Shown: positions 46,536 to 58,600 of the stretch, piece by piece
How positions within the stretch are numbered: position 1 is the first letter of the stretch
How the letters are laid out: each line of letters starts with the position of its first letter
Assembly (NCBI GenBank): GCA_024663395.1
Contig: JANFAH010000011.1
Coordinates: 1,240,001-1,304,000 of the forward strand
Length of the DNA: 64,000 bases
Direction: 5' to 3'
DNA from: Pisolithus tinctorius
Taxonomy: Eukaryota > Basidiomycota > Agaricomycetes > Boletales > Pisolithaceae
Translations under genes and position numbers: made by a program
The notes under the pieces: model-generated
The model's database searches: none
What the model was told of the DNA's origin: nothing
Seen by the model: only the letters and a program-made list of their open reading frames with translations

Positions 46536-48191
46536 ATGGTGGCGAGTGCACCGCAAGTCTTGTAAGTTAGTTGCGGCAATCGGCGACTTGTTAGTGACTT
46601 TCATGTTTCTTCCTATAGCCAAGGGTCGTTCCTCATAGGACTGGTTATAAACATCTTCCTGCACGGTCTTGCCACCACGCAGGTGTACTTGTATCTCACA
46701 ATATACAAAAAGTGCGTGTCGGTCCAGCATCTACCTGGAACGATTAATCAAACTATTGCTCGCAGAGATAGATTTTGGCTTAAGTCACTGTCGGTCTTAT
46801 TTCTTTCTTCTGTGCTATGTGTTTACCCTCGCAAAACTCAGCATAGTGATTTTGTACTTGGTGGATACGTTCAATTGCGTCGTCAGCATTTATTATATCT
46901 ACGATGCTCTAGTCACGAACTTTGGTGCGTCCCCTTGTTTAACGTCCACGTACTGAGTTGACGTAGATGCCTGTTCGGAGCGTAGGCGATGAGGCGAACC
47001 TTACGAGTGGCTCCTGGGGTCAGTCAATGGAGCTAAATGAAAACTGGGTCATCTAACACCCCTTGGCAGCATTCGCAGCTGGTACGAATCCGATCCTAGT
47101 ACTTCTACACCCCCAGCTCAACAAGGACATTCGCAACCGCAGGTACCGTCTCGACGGTGCGTCTTCATTCTTTGTGCACCGGCCTCTCACCTAACGACTT
47201 GCTACAGGGTGCCGTCAGCGTGGCGGTCCAACATTTTTTCTCATGGCGAGTATATATGTTGACCAATAACGCGTTCATCATGGTGGCCATTGTTCTATGT
47301 AGCCTGGCCAACTTAGCGGGCTCGCTCGGTGTCGCCGTCGGTCTGGCTATCAGCCCCGGTGATTTCCGGCATTCAGATTTACAAATTGAGATTACGGTAT
47401 GGTTAGTTGGTGCAGTCCTCGCTGATACGATCATTGCCGTTTCGCTCGGATGGCATCTGGTGGATATTCGTGCATTGTTTCTCATTGCGGTCCCATTTCT
47501 TAAAGCGGCATATTTAGGGACGACACAAACATCTGTACCCTGCACTGAACAGCATCATCAACCGGATTCTCAGGAGTGAGCCGTGCAATATATAATGTTG
47601 TACGGGCTTGTTGCTGACCATACGGTCAATCCAGTGACTGTACAGACTGGAGTCGTGACGACCATCGTCGCTATCATAAACTTGGCGTGCTACCTGACCG
47701 ACGTAAGTCACGTTCTCTCCTAATCCGCTCATACGCTCACATTAATTGGTTTCTAGAATTTGAACACGTAATTCCCCCCCACCCCCCTCCAGACTACGAG
47801 ACCTCTCACGTGCCTCTTTGCCCAGCTATATGGTGTTCAGCATAATAGTGTCAAAGCTATACCTAAACTGCATGTTATCCACCTTAAATGCTCGTGGGAC
47901 ATGGAGATATGACGGATCGTCAGAGGACGGAATAAGCCATGTCAGGAGCAGTCATCCTGAGGTGAGCATTTTGAGTCGTCTAGAGCTGCTCCGTTGCGAT
48001 GTCTCACGTTCCATGACTAGGTGATTGTGTTCCAGGCGCAGAGTACGCAGTCGGAAGTGCGTGAACTGTGCTCTATTAGTTCCCCATCCGGATAGTAACC
48101 GATACTTTCTGTATAGGTTTCCGTGCATGTGGAATCGCACGAGATGACCGACACGGATGACAAATCGTCACATAGTAAACGATATATCTAA
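46536..48191 (+). pseudogene. DUF6534 membrane protein, copy 2 (frameshifted)
   Basis: Same exon chain as copies 1 and 3: MVASAPQV; QGSFLIGLVINIFLHGL; DRFWLKSL; VILYLVDTFNCVVSIYYIYD; DEANLTSGSW; AVQHFFSWRVYMLTNN with WLVGAVLADTIIAVSLGWHL; RHKHLYPALNSIINRILR; TVQTGVVTTIVAIINL; SKLYLNCMLSTLNAR; VSVHVESHEMTDTDD, stop TAA at 48189-48191. Donors and acceptors are canonical (for example GTCGGT, GTGCGT). The exon after GSW carries the same one-base loss as copy 1 (GGTACGAATC near 47082) plus a further one-base difference, so the downstream frame is not maintained. The shared lesion implies that copies 1 and 2 descend from an already broken gene. Confidence 0.8.
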
Positions 48192-48399
48192 ACATGGGTG
48201 GAACGATGGGGAAGACAATACGAACGCTAGCAAAGTATGGCTCGTGCTTCACTGTAGCAGATTGGGTGACCGTGGACCACGCCAGTAGGTAGCCAGAAAG
48301 GAGGTAGAAGAAAAGAAATAAAGGAAGCAAGAGGGAAAACAAGGGGAGCACACTGATCCTCTTCTTTACGTCAAAATGTCTGCCATTCCTCTGTATGTG

Positions 48400-49560
48400 G
48401 ATAGCTAACTGGGTACCTGGGCACATGATGTATATCAATGGGTCCTTCGACCGCCGTGCGCAGCATTAGGGTCGATGTCATGCGGAAAGCACCCTGTGTG
48501 GCTTGAAACAACCCTGGTGTCAATGGTGACAGCGACAATAATCCATGCGCATAAGAGCATGCAGCCAATCAGGATACGCAGTTACTCGCTGAGACGCAAG
48601 TGAACATTTGCTACTATACGGGTATAAAAAGGCCCGACTGCTTATGTGGAATACAAGACGGACCAAACCGAAGGGAAACATCATTAGCACTACCAAGCAG
48701 TCTTGATTCCTGGAACTCCTCCCGATTAAAATGAGCCTGGTTCGCATGTGAGGGGTACACAACTGATCTGTCCAACATCAATTACCATGGATCCTCTCGA
48801 AAGAGGACATACGCAAGATGCATCTCGACGTAGGATTGCCGTCTATGCCTGTCAATGTAGGGACCAGATTAATGGATAAACGTTTGCGGAGGAAGTACAT
48901 CAGTACAAACCCACTTATACCTATGATCCACACCAGCCACGTCGAAATTCGTTGTTGCGCATTTATCAGGACTTCTCAAGTGCAATGATAGAAGAACAGA
49001 TTCGATTCCAGCCGCCGCCAGCATGCGACCATTTAATCGTAGAGATTCTGAGCGTAGGCATTCGCACCGGGCCATTTGGATAATCTTAGAAGTGACAGGA
49101 GAATGGGGGGCGCGAAGGGGGTGAAGAGAGAAGTGGCAGATGACGCTTACTGCGATAAAATAAGTTCGAGGCGAATAGCGATGGCAAATAGGTGGAGGGC
49201 ACCACAAGAAAGCGTAAGACTTACTCCTGATCTCTACCGAAGCGGTTCAATAGATCGCTTCAGCTTGCGTCGAGATCACATCCAGAAAGTTGATCAAAAG
49301 TTCTGGGTGGCAACCTAATCCAGTCTTGGTCGTACACGATACAGAACCAACTCTATTAGGCACCCTGTGGATATCGGAGGAGCATCCCAGGAGATTCCGC
49401 CGCTGGAACACAGCATAGTCCCTGGGCAAATAAGAAGCAACTAGCCTACCAACTGGTCGGTACATCAGATGCGCTAGTTTAACGGCCCTAGCAGGCGCAT
49501 AGATTGTTTCAACGACAAACAGGGCTGCAAAAGTTGGCATTGGGTATCACCGCTATTGGG
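48400..49560 (-). pseudogene. Decayed copy of the WW/membrane gene
   Basis: Patches of the gene at 25.7-29.0 kb recur here in the same order and orientation. 48443 onward (CGACCGCCGTGCGCAGCAT) matches 26384; 48712-48845 (CTCCTCCCGATTAAAA...GCATCTCGACGTAGGA) matches 26694-26840; TATACCTATGATC near 48918 matches near 26973; 49216-49310 (ACTTACTCCTGA...CATCCAGAAAGTTGA) matches 27543-27620; 49390-49420 (ATTCCGCCGCTGGAACA) matches 27720. Spacing is compressed and no frame survives. Introns are included, so this is a DNA duplication, not a retrocopy. Confidence 0.8.
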
Positions 49561-50572
49561 CTGGTACCTTAAGATGAGTAAACAGATCATACACAGGTAC
49601 AACCTCTAGTACGGTCCATGTTGTGTCACCGACAATCACCAGTGGAATCGATGGGGTAGCCGGTGCTCCGATAGAACCCACAAGGTAGCTGGGGCTTGAC
49701 AGGAGGCTGAGGTCCGGAGTTCGTGGAAGGCTCAGGTTCCCCGGGCCGCGGTCCGCCGGGTGCAGAGTCTAGACTGAGTTGCGGAGATTGCTGTTAGTGA
49801 TGGGTCGGTGAGAAATCTGAGTGAAGGCTGCGGTGGCTCTACCAGACAGCACTGGAGCCGGAAGTGGGCGCATAGCGGCAGAAGCAGTTTCAAAAGCTAA
49901 TAGCCCAGAAATAGAACTGGTGAGCTGAAACGTTTCAACAAATATGTCGGGTGGTACTTGTATTTTTTTACTAGACATGGATCCAACTGTGCCAGGTTAG
50001 TGATATCATATGGATCAAAAAACCAAACACCTGGAAACAGACGATGCGTCACAGACCCAAGGTACAAAGAAAAGGCAGGTGTTTTGAGAGGCTTTAGTAC
50101 AGCAGGGTCCAAATCGATAGACCAGAATTGACCAACGCCCACATAAGCGCTTTTGTTTCGTTTTAAAATGTAGCCAAATAATGACGTTAGATCACGCGTC
50201 CGAAATTACCAAAAATGAACCAGAAAGAGCGCATGCTGTGCTCCAGTTGCCTCCCACCCATCGTGCCCAATGCCCTTTCCCTTGTGACCTATGCAGTTCC
50301 GGCATGCCACAACGTTCGGGTCACTATAGTACTTTTAGTAGTACATGAAGTATAGAGTCTGAATACAGACTTCAAAGGGTTTCAAGACCCATAAAATAGC
50401 TACTATTTGTTGTACACTTGTAATTCTACACTAGTATGTTTCAACACTGTAGCGGTATGGTGTAGTTCGCGCCAATGTTTGGCCACCAAACAAAAAGTGC
50501 TCATGTGAGCATCGCAAACGAGATATAGTGCGCGCCATTGTTTGGCTGCATTCCAAGACTAAAGGAAAGCGC
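49561..50572. other. Unassigned stretch with one minus frame
   Basis: A minus frame (50142-49897, 81 codons) reads GVGQFWSIDLDPAVLKP and FPGVWFFDPYDI, which look like real protein but match nothing I know. The left part may continue the decayed WW copy. No repeat or RNA is seen. Confidence 0.35.
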
Positions 50573-51034
50573 TTATGTGTGCATTGGTCGATTCTGGTCT
50601 ATCGATATGGAACCTGCTGTAAAGGGCTTGACCCCGATTGGCATATGGATTGTATAGTATTCGCGTTCTGTATTCAAATCGCGGACTTGTCTGCCAGACT
50701 CGTCTAAGTGAGGGTCGTGTTTACGTAACTGCACTCCTGGAAGCAAGTTGATATTCCGAACGCATGTCACAAGCGACTCATTCAAATTCCCCTCAACAAC
50801 GTCCGAGCTGTTGGAATTCAATAATTTGCGACATCTCAGGCATTCTGACTGGAATTCTCCGAAAAAGGCTTCACGAACAAGCAACCACCGAGATCTTAGC
50901 TGCCCCAGTTTACTCTCGACATAGTCAATAGTCAGCTTGAAAGTAACATGTGTTGGTTCGTCGGTTCGTCGACATCCGCTGACACACAACTTGCAGGTAA
51001 GTAATGCAACAATAATGGCTGGGTGTTCTTGCAA
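50573..51034 (-). CDS. Hypothetical protein or exon, 153 codons
   Basis: One open minus frame of 153 codons. It contains a helical, charged segment (DYVESKLGQLRSRWLL) and several Cys residues (SECLRCRKLL). No family is recognised and no splice partner is certain; it may be an exon of a gene that includes 49.9-50.1 kb, or a chance frame in duplicated debris. Confidence 0.35.
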   Translation of the reverse strand: MQEHPAIIVALLTCKLCVSGCRRTDEPTHVTFKLTIDYVESKLGQLRSRWLLVREAFFGEFQSECLRCRKLLNSNSSDVVEGNLNESLVTCVRNINLLPGVQLRKHDPHLDESGRQVRDLNTEREYYTIHMPIGVKPFTAGSISIDQNRPMHT

Positions 51035-51119
51035 TCAGATGGTTTGCGCAAGGGTCCTGAAGACTGACCCCAGGCGGCTCCGAGTCCTCCCTACCCTTTT
51101 TTTTCTTTAAGGTTTTCTG

Positions 51120-51500
51120 GGCTGATTTTCCGCCACCGTCACCATCACCCTAACCCGAATTCCCTCACAAGTTGACGTCCTACCGTATCTGGAGGTCCAG
51201 CGGAGGTTTTATCAATTGCAGTTGTGCCTAGCACCCCCACTGGCACTCCCTAGTACTGACTTGTCTTCCTGCAATCTGGGACTGTTTCTTCTCAGGGTGG
51301 CTGTCAAGGTCTTACGTAGGGCATCCCATCCGGGTGTACCTTTATTTTCCTGCGTGCAGCAGGTGGGTGGCACGTTAAGAAACCTTTCCAGGGCGACCAC
51401 GACCACAACAGCTCTGCGCATAGACAGACTTTGATCATTGTTGGTCTCTTTTCCTCCTTTATCGTGTATTCACCTTCGCAAGTCTGATGAGTGGAAAAGA
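51120..51500 (+). pseudogene. Degraded DUF6534 5' relic
   Basis: Short patches match the 5' part of the DUF6534 copies. TTGACGTCCTACCG...GGTCCAGC near 51170-51205 resembles the start region (compare 52846-52885). GCATAGACAGACTTTGATCA followed by TTGTTGGTCTC near 51418-51450 resembles the acceptor, the third-exon start and the GTTGGT donor (compare 53093-53125). CCTTCGCAAGTCTGATG near 51473 parallels the next acceptor. No frame is conserved. Confidence 0.5.
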
Positions 51501-52869
51501 AGATATACAGCATAAAGCCACTGAAGTTAGAAAAATGAGTGTTTATTGCACTGTGGAGGCGTGAGCCTCTGGCACAGCGTGCACGGGCTGCAAGCGTTGA
51601 TCGACGTTGACAAGAATCTTTCTCTTTAACCATGACTAATGCTGATGTCCGGGTCTCTCAAGTTTGGCTGCACCACTGGGCCAGGGCATTGGCTAGCATC
51701 CACCAATATCTCTCTCCTATCATCTTTCACGAACTAAACCTAGCCCACTTCAGTACCTCTAAACCGTGCAGAATCATCCCCACCAATGCCTTAACCTAAA
51801 CCAACCCATCAAGGATCTCTCCAAATTTGTCAAGTTTTTTTCCCAGCTCAAAATACTCCCTTGCACAAAATTGCATACAAAGCAGATACTTTGGTTGGAT
51901 GGCTGGGCAAGAGTTCACCGAAATCGTCAGGCAATTTTTCTGACTTTGGTTCAAGACACGGTCCTGCAATGGTCTCGGGTCCATCTGTTCTACGGAAGGT
52001 TCCCTTAGGATCCAAGTTGTCTGGGTACAAGACTACGCCTGCAACGTGTCAAGTCCAACGTGTCAAGGAGCACTAGCGGATACTATGAGTCTGATCTTGC
52101 CTAAGAAGGTTTAAAATAAAGTTGGGCAGGGATCTACATAGACTTTGGACTCAATGGCAGGGACGGGGCTCGCGCTCAGGTATGACCATGACTTTTGACT
52201 GTCCGCAACTATACATTTACCATGTTATGTAATACTCCCAGCGGAGCTTCGCAGGGTTTAATGAGGGGTTTTAAGGTTTAAGCAAGGCGGAACTTGTCGG
52301 GCCTTTAACGGCAAGGCTGAACAGCGAGGTAACTTGGCTGCAAGGAAATGAGGATCTTTGTCTGAAAGGATTGCTCTTAAAGGTGGCCAAACCCTATCCA
52401 ACCTGTGTATATTCGGGACGCGACAGTCACTTTTGGGCTCCCGTGGTCGCAGTCGCCCTAATCGCCTTGCAGATAATACAAAGACAGAGTTTGATTTGAT
52501 GTACGTATACAACTAATTTGTGTGAAGTAACCCTGCCCCGCTCGCAATTAACACAGTTTGATGGGATTGCAAACTCACGTTAGGTGGTTAGGTTTGGTCA
52601 GGGTCTCGGACTATTTGGGTAATAGGTTAGGTTAAGCAACATCAAATAGTTGAGCTTCTCACCCGCCAGCCTCGGCGCTGATGCGAGCCACACCTACAGG
52701 AATGTACTAATAGGCGAAGTTTGCATGTGATGACGCCCAATGCAAACGGTCTGACCGCCCGCAATAAAGTTCTTCTCTTCGATCTGAAGGACGGATTACC
52801 CTCCTCCGCCCCCGGCGAGAATTCCCTCATAGTTTGACATCCTGCGTTCTCTAGGAGACGTCAAAGGAT
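51501..52869. other. Intergenic before the intact DUF6534 gene
   Basis: 1.4 kb with short frames only. The right end supplies the promoter of DUF6534 copy 3. A low-information TTAGGT/GGTTAGG cluster at 52583-52635 is not a telomere array. Nothing else is seen. Confidence 0.45.
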
Positions 52870-54601
52870 ATGGCGGGAAGTCCAGCACAAATCGTGTAAG
52901 CTGTGGTGAGCGGTGACTGTCTAGCAACTCATGTCTCCCCTTGTAGCCAAGGACCGTTCCTCATCGGGCTAATCATCAATATCCTCTTACACGGTGTCCT
53001 TACCACCCAAGTATACTTATATTTTACCACACATAACAAGTGAGTGTCACGCTTGACACTTCCCTTGCGTGATCGCTCAGCTTTTTTTTTGCGTAGCGAT
53101 AGACTTTGGCTTAAGATGCTGTTGGTCTCATTTCCTACTTCCTTCGTAAGGCGCTCACTCATCTAAAACCCAGAATAGTACTTTTGTACATCGCAGATAC
53201 GTTCAACTGTATGATCAGTATATATTACATCTACGATGTTCTAGTCACTCATTTCGGTGCGTCTTCTTATTAGCGTCGGCGCAACGAGCTTAAGTAGGTG
53301 CATATGTTGGAGTAGGCGATGAGGCGAACCTTTCGATTGCCAACTGGGGTCAGTCCATCATTAATTTTATGAAAACCAGGCTATTTACCGCGCTTGGACA
53401 GCTTTCGCAGCTGGTAACGAATCTATGTCTAATAATCATATATCACCCGGTTTAACGGAGACTTCCATAACTATAGATGCCGTCTTGACAGTACGTTTTT
53501 ATTCTCCTTGCTCCAGCTCCCAGTAATAACTCGCTAAAGGGTGCAATTGGAGGGGCGGTACAACACTTCTTTGCATGGCGGGTATACGTGATGACCGAAA
53601 AGGCGTTCATTGTGCTGGCTATCGTTCTTTGCAGCCTAGTCAACCTGGCAGGCTCACTTGGTGCCACTGTCGGTGTCGCCCTCAACCCCAATCTTTCACT
53701 GTTGCCACGTCTTACAATTGAAGTCACGATGTGGTTGGTCGGGGCGGTCCTTGCCGACACGATCATCGCCGTTTCGCTTGTATGGCATCTGGTAGATATT
53801 CACTTTTGATTTCTCGTCACGTCCCGTCCTTAAATCCACGTGCTTAGAGAAGATACAGACATCTTTACCCTGCACTGACCAGCACCATTAATCGGATCCT
53901 CAGGAGTGAGTCGCGCAATGTAGTGTTGTATGTACTCGGATTTGCTGACCGTAAGGTTAATCCAGCGACTGTACAGACCGGAGTCTTGACGACCATCGTT
54001 GCTATCGTAGACTTGACGTGCTACCTGACTATCGTAAGTCACGCTCTCCGCCAGTGCGATCAAGTGAACTGTGCACTCACCTGAGTTGGTCTATAGAGTT
54101 CGGGCATGTAAGCATTTCTTTTTATCCGTTACATGAGACTTCTCAAACTTTTCGCCCAGTCACCTGATATTCAACATCCCACTCTCAAAACTCTACACAA
54201 ACTGTATGTTATCCAGCTTAAATGCGCGTAGGGAGCAGAAATACGATGGATCGGCAGAGGAACCGAGCCTTGGGGGCATTAGTAGTCAGGTGAGCGTTCT
54301 GAAGAGGGCTGCTTGGTCGTAATGTTTGTCTTACATCCCCTGATCAGTTTTCCGCATTTCAAATACAGCATACACAACCGGAGGTGCGTGAACCATCTAT
54401 TATTGGTCCCCCATCCGGAAAGCAACTGATGCGTTTCTATAGGTTTCCGTGTACGTCGAACCGTATCGGATGGCTGTCACGGACGATAAACCACAAGACA
54501 GTCTCTCCCATCACTGCGGTACTTCTAAACATGTATGGAGTCGTAAGGAAGATGGCTCGAGCATTGGCGATGTCTGCAAAGATGTGCCTATTGCACCATA
54601 G
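52870..54601 (+). CDS. DUF6534 seven-span membrane protein, intact copy 3
   Basis: Thirteen exons close exactly in frame (1062 bp, 353 residues): 52870-52895, 52947-53039, 53097-53120, 53174-53256, 53316-53348, 53402-53490, 53540-53791, 53848-53905, 53966-54033, 54097-54107, 54160-54289, 54348-54383 and 54443-54601. Landmarks are QGPFLIGLIINILLHGV (span 1), LWLKML, VLLYIADTFNCMISIYYIYD (span 2), GDEANLSIANW, AVQHFFAWRVYVMTEKAF, IVLAIVLCSLVNLAGSLGA, WLVGAVLADTIIAVSLVWHL, RYRHLYPALTSTINRILR, TVQTGVLTTIVAIVDLT, then the signature HLIFNIPLSKLYTNCMLSSL and the tail VSVYVEPYRMAVTDD. The signature SKLYTN...LLSSLNAR is diagnostic of DUF6534. Members are expected in the plasma membrane and are amplified in mushrooms; no ligand is known. 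Intron lengths of about 50-60 bp and an 11-bp exon (54097-54107) are typical of the family. It is the only copy here without a lesion. Confidence 0.92.
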
Positions 54602-54604
54602 TAC

Positions 54605-54930
54605 TTAAGCCATGGCGGGTGTAATCATTCTAGGGTGAGCACTTTCAACTTCTGGAGGCGCTTTATTGGAATATCTTATTTCCCATGATTAGGTGGTCGT
54701 GTTCTGGACGCAGAGTACATAGTTGGAGGTGCGTGAATTATACTCGGTTGTTCCATTATCCGGAGAGGAACCGACGCATTTTTATAGGTGTTCATGCAGG
54801 TTGGATCGCAGGAGATGACTGACATGCACGAATGCTAGCGAAGTTCGAGAGCCGTGCTTTATTGTATCATACTTATTGTGGAATTGTAGATAATGAGACA
54901 CGCGAACTAGTTTATGCACAGCAACTAGAT
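54605..54930 (+). pseudogene. DUF6534 3'-end relic
   Basis: Directly behind copy 3 lies a second, decayed version of the last two exons and their flank: GACGCAGAGTACATAG and GGAGGTGCGTGAA (54696-54745) parallel 48037-48065, TATAGGTGTTCATGCAGGTTG (54782 onward) parallels the final exon of copies 1 and 2, and GAGAGCCGTGCTTTATTG with GTAGATAATGAGAC matches the 3' flank of copy 1 (45338-45400). It is the tail of another family copy, lost except for its end. Confidence 0.7.
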
Positions 54931-54984
54931 AATTACACTCCCTCCATTCTATGGCACACTCAGTCTCTTCAGTGTCCTGACGGA

Positions 54985-55265
54985 GATGTAGATTTCTTGT
55001 CTACCAGAGCGATGGCGAAGATGATGACGAGGGGAAGATGGAGAATATGACCTTGTGTTTCCCCCCCCTGATGGGGCTCTCAACCCGTTCTTGGACTACG
55101 AGAAAGTGTTTGGGGTCGGAAGCGATGGATCGGATGGCGACGGCCGTAGGAGTGATGGAAGCGGTTCGGATGCGTAACCCGTGGTGCTCTCACATGGGAG
55201 CGCCCGAGTGCCAGCGTATCTCCGTCCATTCGGTTTCTGAAACCCGAGATGGTAAATGGGCGGAT
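54985..55265 (+). pseudogene. Copied 3' end of the single-span protein gene
   Basis: The sequence parallels 42660-42920. Shared stretches include GTAGATTTCTTGTCT against ATAGATTTTTTGTCT, CGAAGATGATGACGAGG, CGTTCTTGGACTACG against CATTCTTGGACTACG, GGTCGGAAGCGATGGATCGGA (both copies) and CTCACATGGGAG. Frame is lost by small indels and stops. Only the last ~260 bp and some flank are present, about 12 kb from the parent and in the same orientation. Confidence 0.85.
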
Positions 55266-55616
55266 GAGTCCGTTACTGGGGAGAATTGAGAGGGTGATGC
55301 GGAATGAATTTCCTTCTGATTCACTGTAGATGTTTCGGGTGAAAGCGGGATCTCTACCGTAGCTGGGTTGTCGGGCGCAAATGTTCGTGTTGCATGCTAC
55401 ACATAAACGAGGCGTGGCGTGCACCCGGATTGTAACAGCCTATGCAATGCAACAGGAGTGCGTCCGAGCACAGATTGAAGATGTACTGAAATATTGAAAA
55501 ATGGTTGATGATTCTGGCTTCCTGATCATCTGGTCCTGTCACAGGAGCATAAAAAGTCATAATAGCCTGAAAACTGAAAACAGTACATTATACTTTTCGT
55601 TGCCGATGATTGGGTT
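55266..55616. other. Short intergenic stretch
   Basis: About 350 bp between the copied gene end and the IBtk-like stop. No gene or repeat is recognised. It should contain the 3' UTR of the IBtk-like gene. Confidence 0.45.
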
Positions 55617-58600
55617 CTAAGCTCGTGATTTACGACTCTTCGCTGCCCGAGAACTAGCCGAACTCGCGCATGACTCGCCTTGGCTCTTCAACGTGGGAAA
55701 TGATCCACTTTCGGTCGGTCGCGTCCTCCTACCTTTCGCATTTCCTCTGGCAGGATTCCCAGCGGGTAGTGTGTTAGCAGTGGTGGCCGATGAAAGCAGT
55801 CGATCCTGCTCAGAAAGCTCCTGTTTCACACGTTCTTCCTCAGCTGCCCACCACTGGAGGAAATCCTCTTCCTGCTTTCTCGCACGCTCTTCCTCTTGGA
55901 TATCTAACAACGATCGCTTGTCTTGGGCTGCGGATGCACTCTGCGTTTGTTGCAGTAACTGAATCTTGGCGAATGACGGCACTGCACCCTGTATGCCTGG
56001 CTGTACACTAGGTTGTACAGGATGGAAAGTCCAAGCAGATCTGGGTACGTGACGCAGCAGAATTACGATCAGCGACAACGCAACGAACGCAAGTAGCACA
56101 TAACCCACTGTACTTTTCGCGGTCTTGGTGACCCAGAGGGGACAGGAACTGCTTGCCTCACTGGAGTGATCTTTGGACCTGATGCCGGCGGCAAACTCGC
56201 ATTCGTTAGTTTGGAAGGCGTGGCCGGTACAGACTGCAGTTGTTTGAGTGGCGACGCTTTGGATTGCAGCCCTGATGAATTAGGCATGGTCGGGACGCGT
56301 GTTGCAAACTGCTCGCTCGTCTTCCTAGGTTTATCTGGAGTCTTTGAAAACCTTGAAACAGGAGAAGACGGTGCAATTTTCCTCGCTTCAGCTTCCACCA
56401 TGACAGCTTTGAGGTCCACCCTATAAATCGTTCGCAATAGCAATGGAAGGAAGACGATTGCTGTACATACCGAGGCACGAATGGAGTCGTCTTCCATACT
56501 GGCCGAGGAGTAGTCGTGGCGTACTGGTCCATGGGCGAAGTCGGAAAACCGGGCTGTGGCACATTCAAATCCAGCGTGGGCACCGCGTCCGAATCGTCCA
56601 TCTCGTCCCCAACTATATCTCGAGACCCCGACTTCGATGGTAAAGACGGCACTAACGACGGACTTGGAGAAGGGGAATAAAGAATAGGTCGCGCCCGAGG
56701 TTTAGAGGTCCCAGGGGAATCTTTTTGAACCTGCGAAGCCCTCGGCATCGGTATAAAGGGTTCAGGAATATCCTGGTTGGCCAGCCACTCTTGATGCCTT
56801 CCCACTGCCTCCTTGGCAAGCCTATTCGATCGCATGAGGGGCGTCTTTTCCGCCTGCTGTGAACGTACAAACCCAGCCAGATGTCGCACTGCCAAGGTCT
56901 CCAGGTCATCCAAAATCCCCAATTCCAAAAACATTTCCAAGTTAGCGGTTATGTAACTCTCAATGCTCTTCACAAGGTCAACTGCATTGTAATGAATAGC
57001 CTCAGTAAGGATATAGCAAGCATTGTAAGGACTGAGGAGTCCCAGGATGACTTTTGAGCAAAGGAGCACGAGACCATCAAGTAATAGTTCGTTCTGACAC
57101 CTTTAGTTGAGTAACGAACACTTTCAGGTAAATGTGCCACCTACCGCCGCAGCCACCATGCGAAACATGAACTCGACGACGTCATCAGTACTCTCCAAAA
57201 AGTCTGAGACGAAGTCAAAACTAATCCGGGTCAAGAACAGAGGGAGACACCTACCAAGTGCGTCGAACAGTTTCTCCTCCCCAAAACAGATAAAGCGCAG
57301 GACAAACTGCATCACCGTCCACTCAAAATGATCCATCTGAACATCGATGACACCAAATTGGTCTCGCCTACGAGAGGTCCAATCCTTATCCCCAAAGAAT
57401 GCCGAGAAGAAAGGACACCGTGCACGAAGAACAATCGAATGCGCATAAACGACCTTGTCACGCAGGTGTAAAGCCACGTCAGGTGCGAGCGGGTCCATAT
57501 GGGCATCTCGCCTGGGCGGTTCTGTGACGGATTGTACGTAATCAAAGAGTTGTCCATATTGCACGCGTGCTGTGGGTGTGGGTGCACATTTGACAACGGA
57601 TTGGAGGGCTTGAGCAAGTTGAGGGAGCTCTAAAATCCCAGCAAGAACTACGAGTTCGTACTTGACCTGCATCGGCAAGATACCGAGTGCCTTGCACTGC
57701 TCCGCCAAAGCGAGCCCGACTCGACGGTCCCATAACGCCAGCAAGTTATCAGAGTAAAGATAATAGAGGAGGATAAGCACTGAAAGCGGGTTGACTCTTG
57801 TCACGTGCAGATGACCGAGTATTGGCGATACTGGGAAGGGAAGAAAATTGATGGTCATTTGAATGTGCTTGTCCTTTAAGATCTCGCTTCCATATAAAAC
57901 TGTCCGCAGTGGCTTGCAACGCGCGGCGAGCACAAGTCTGTGAGCGTGAAAAGCGAAATTCTTTTCCACACGAACTATGATGTCAGCGTCATGCGAGGGG
58001 GCCATGGCGGCCGTCCCTTCGTCGAGAGGAACTCGCTGAGGTCTTCGCAACGCATCTATCAACCTCTCCAACGAGGCAATGTCATCCAAGATTACAGCGT
58101 CCTCCATCTCATCGTCGGTTGGGACGTGGTTCCCACCGGTAGTACTTGCCCGACCAGGAGCTGGCTCCACCTCGGGCAGAAACGGTATAATTGCAGCCAT
58201 GTCCCCTTCAAACGGTCTCCCCACGACTTGAATTGGCGGCGGTTTGTATTCGGCGTGTAACGCCCCAAACGCACCGGTGCTATTTGTGCACACCGCAACT
58301 ACCCTCTGAATATAGGGGACGCGTTGAAACTTGAATGACTTATTCCCGCCACTGGCCGCGCTGCTCTTCAGATTCCGGGAACGTACGTAGACATGTCCAG
58401 ATCGCGTGCACACGATGAGAGTACCATCGCCCCCAATGTCGACGTCCTGTATAACCGCTAAGATGTCAGTGCCACAGTAGCGGAACAGAAAGGACAGATT
58501 ATCCACGCACCTGGACACTACTCGCCTGGGACCTCAAAGTCCACACCCGCTGGGGCTTTACCAGTTTCCCCCTTTTCCCGGATAGATCGAGTCCATCCGA

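Noticed and set aside
52583..52640. Telomere-like TTAGG/GGTTAGG motifs
   Set aside because: There are only a few irregular copies within unique sequence and no array, so nothing supports an internal telomere.
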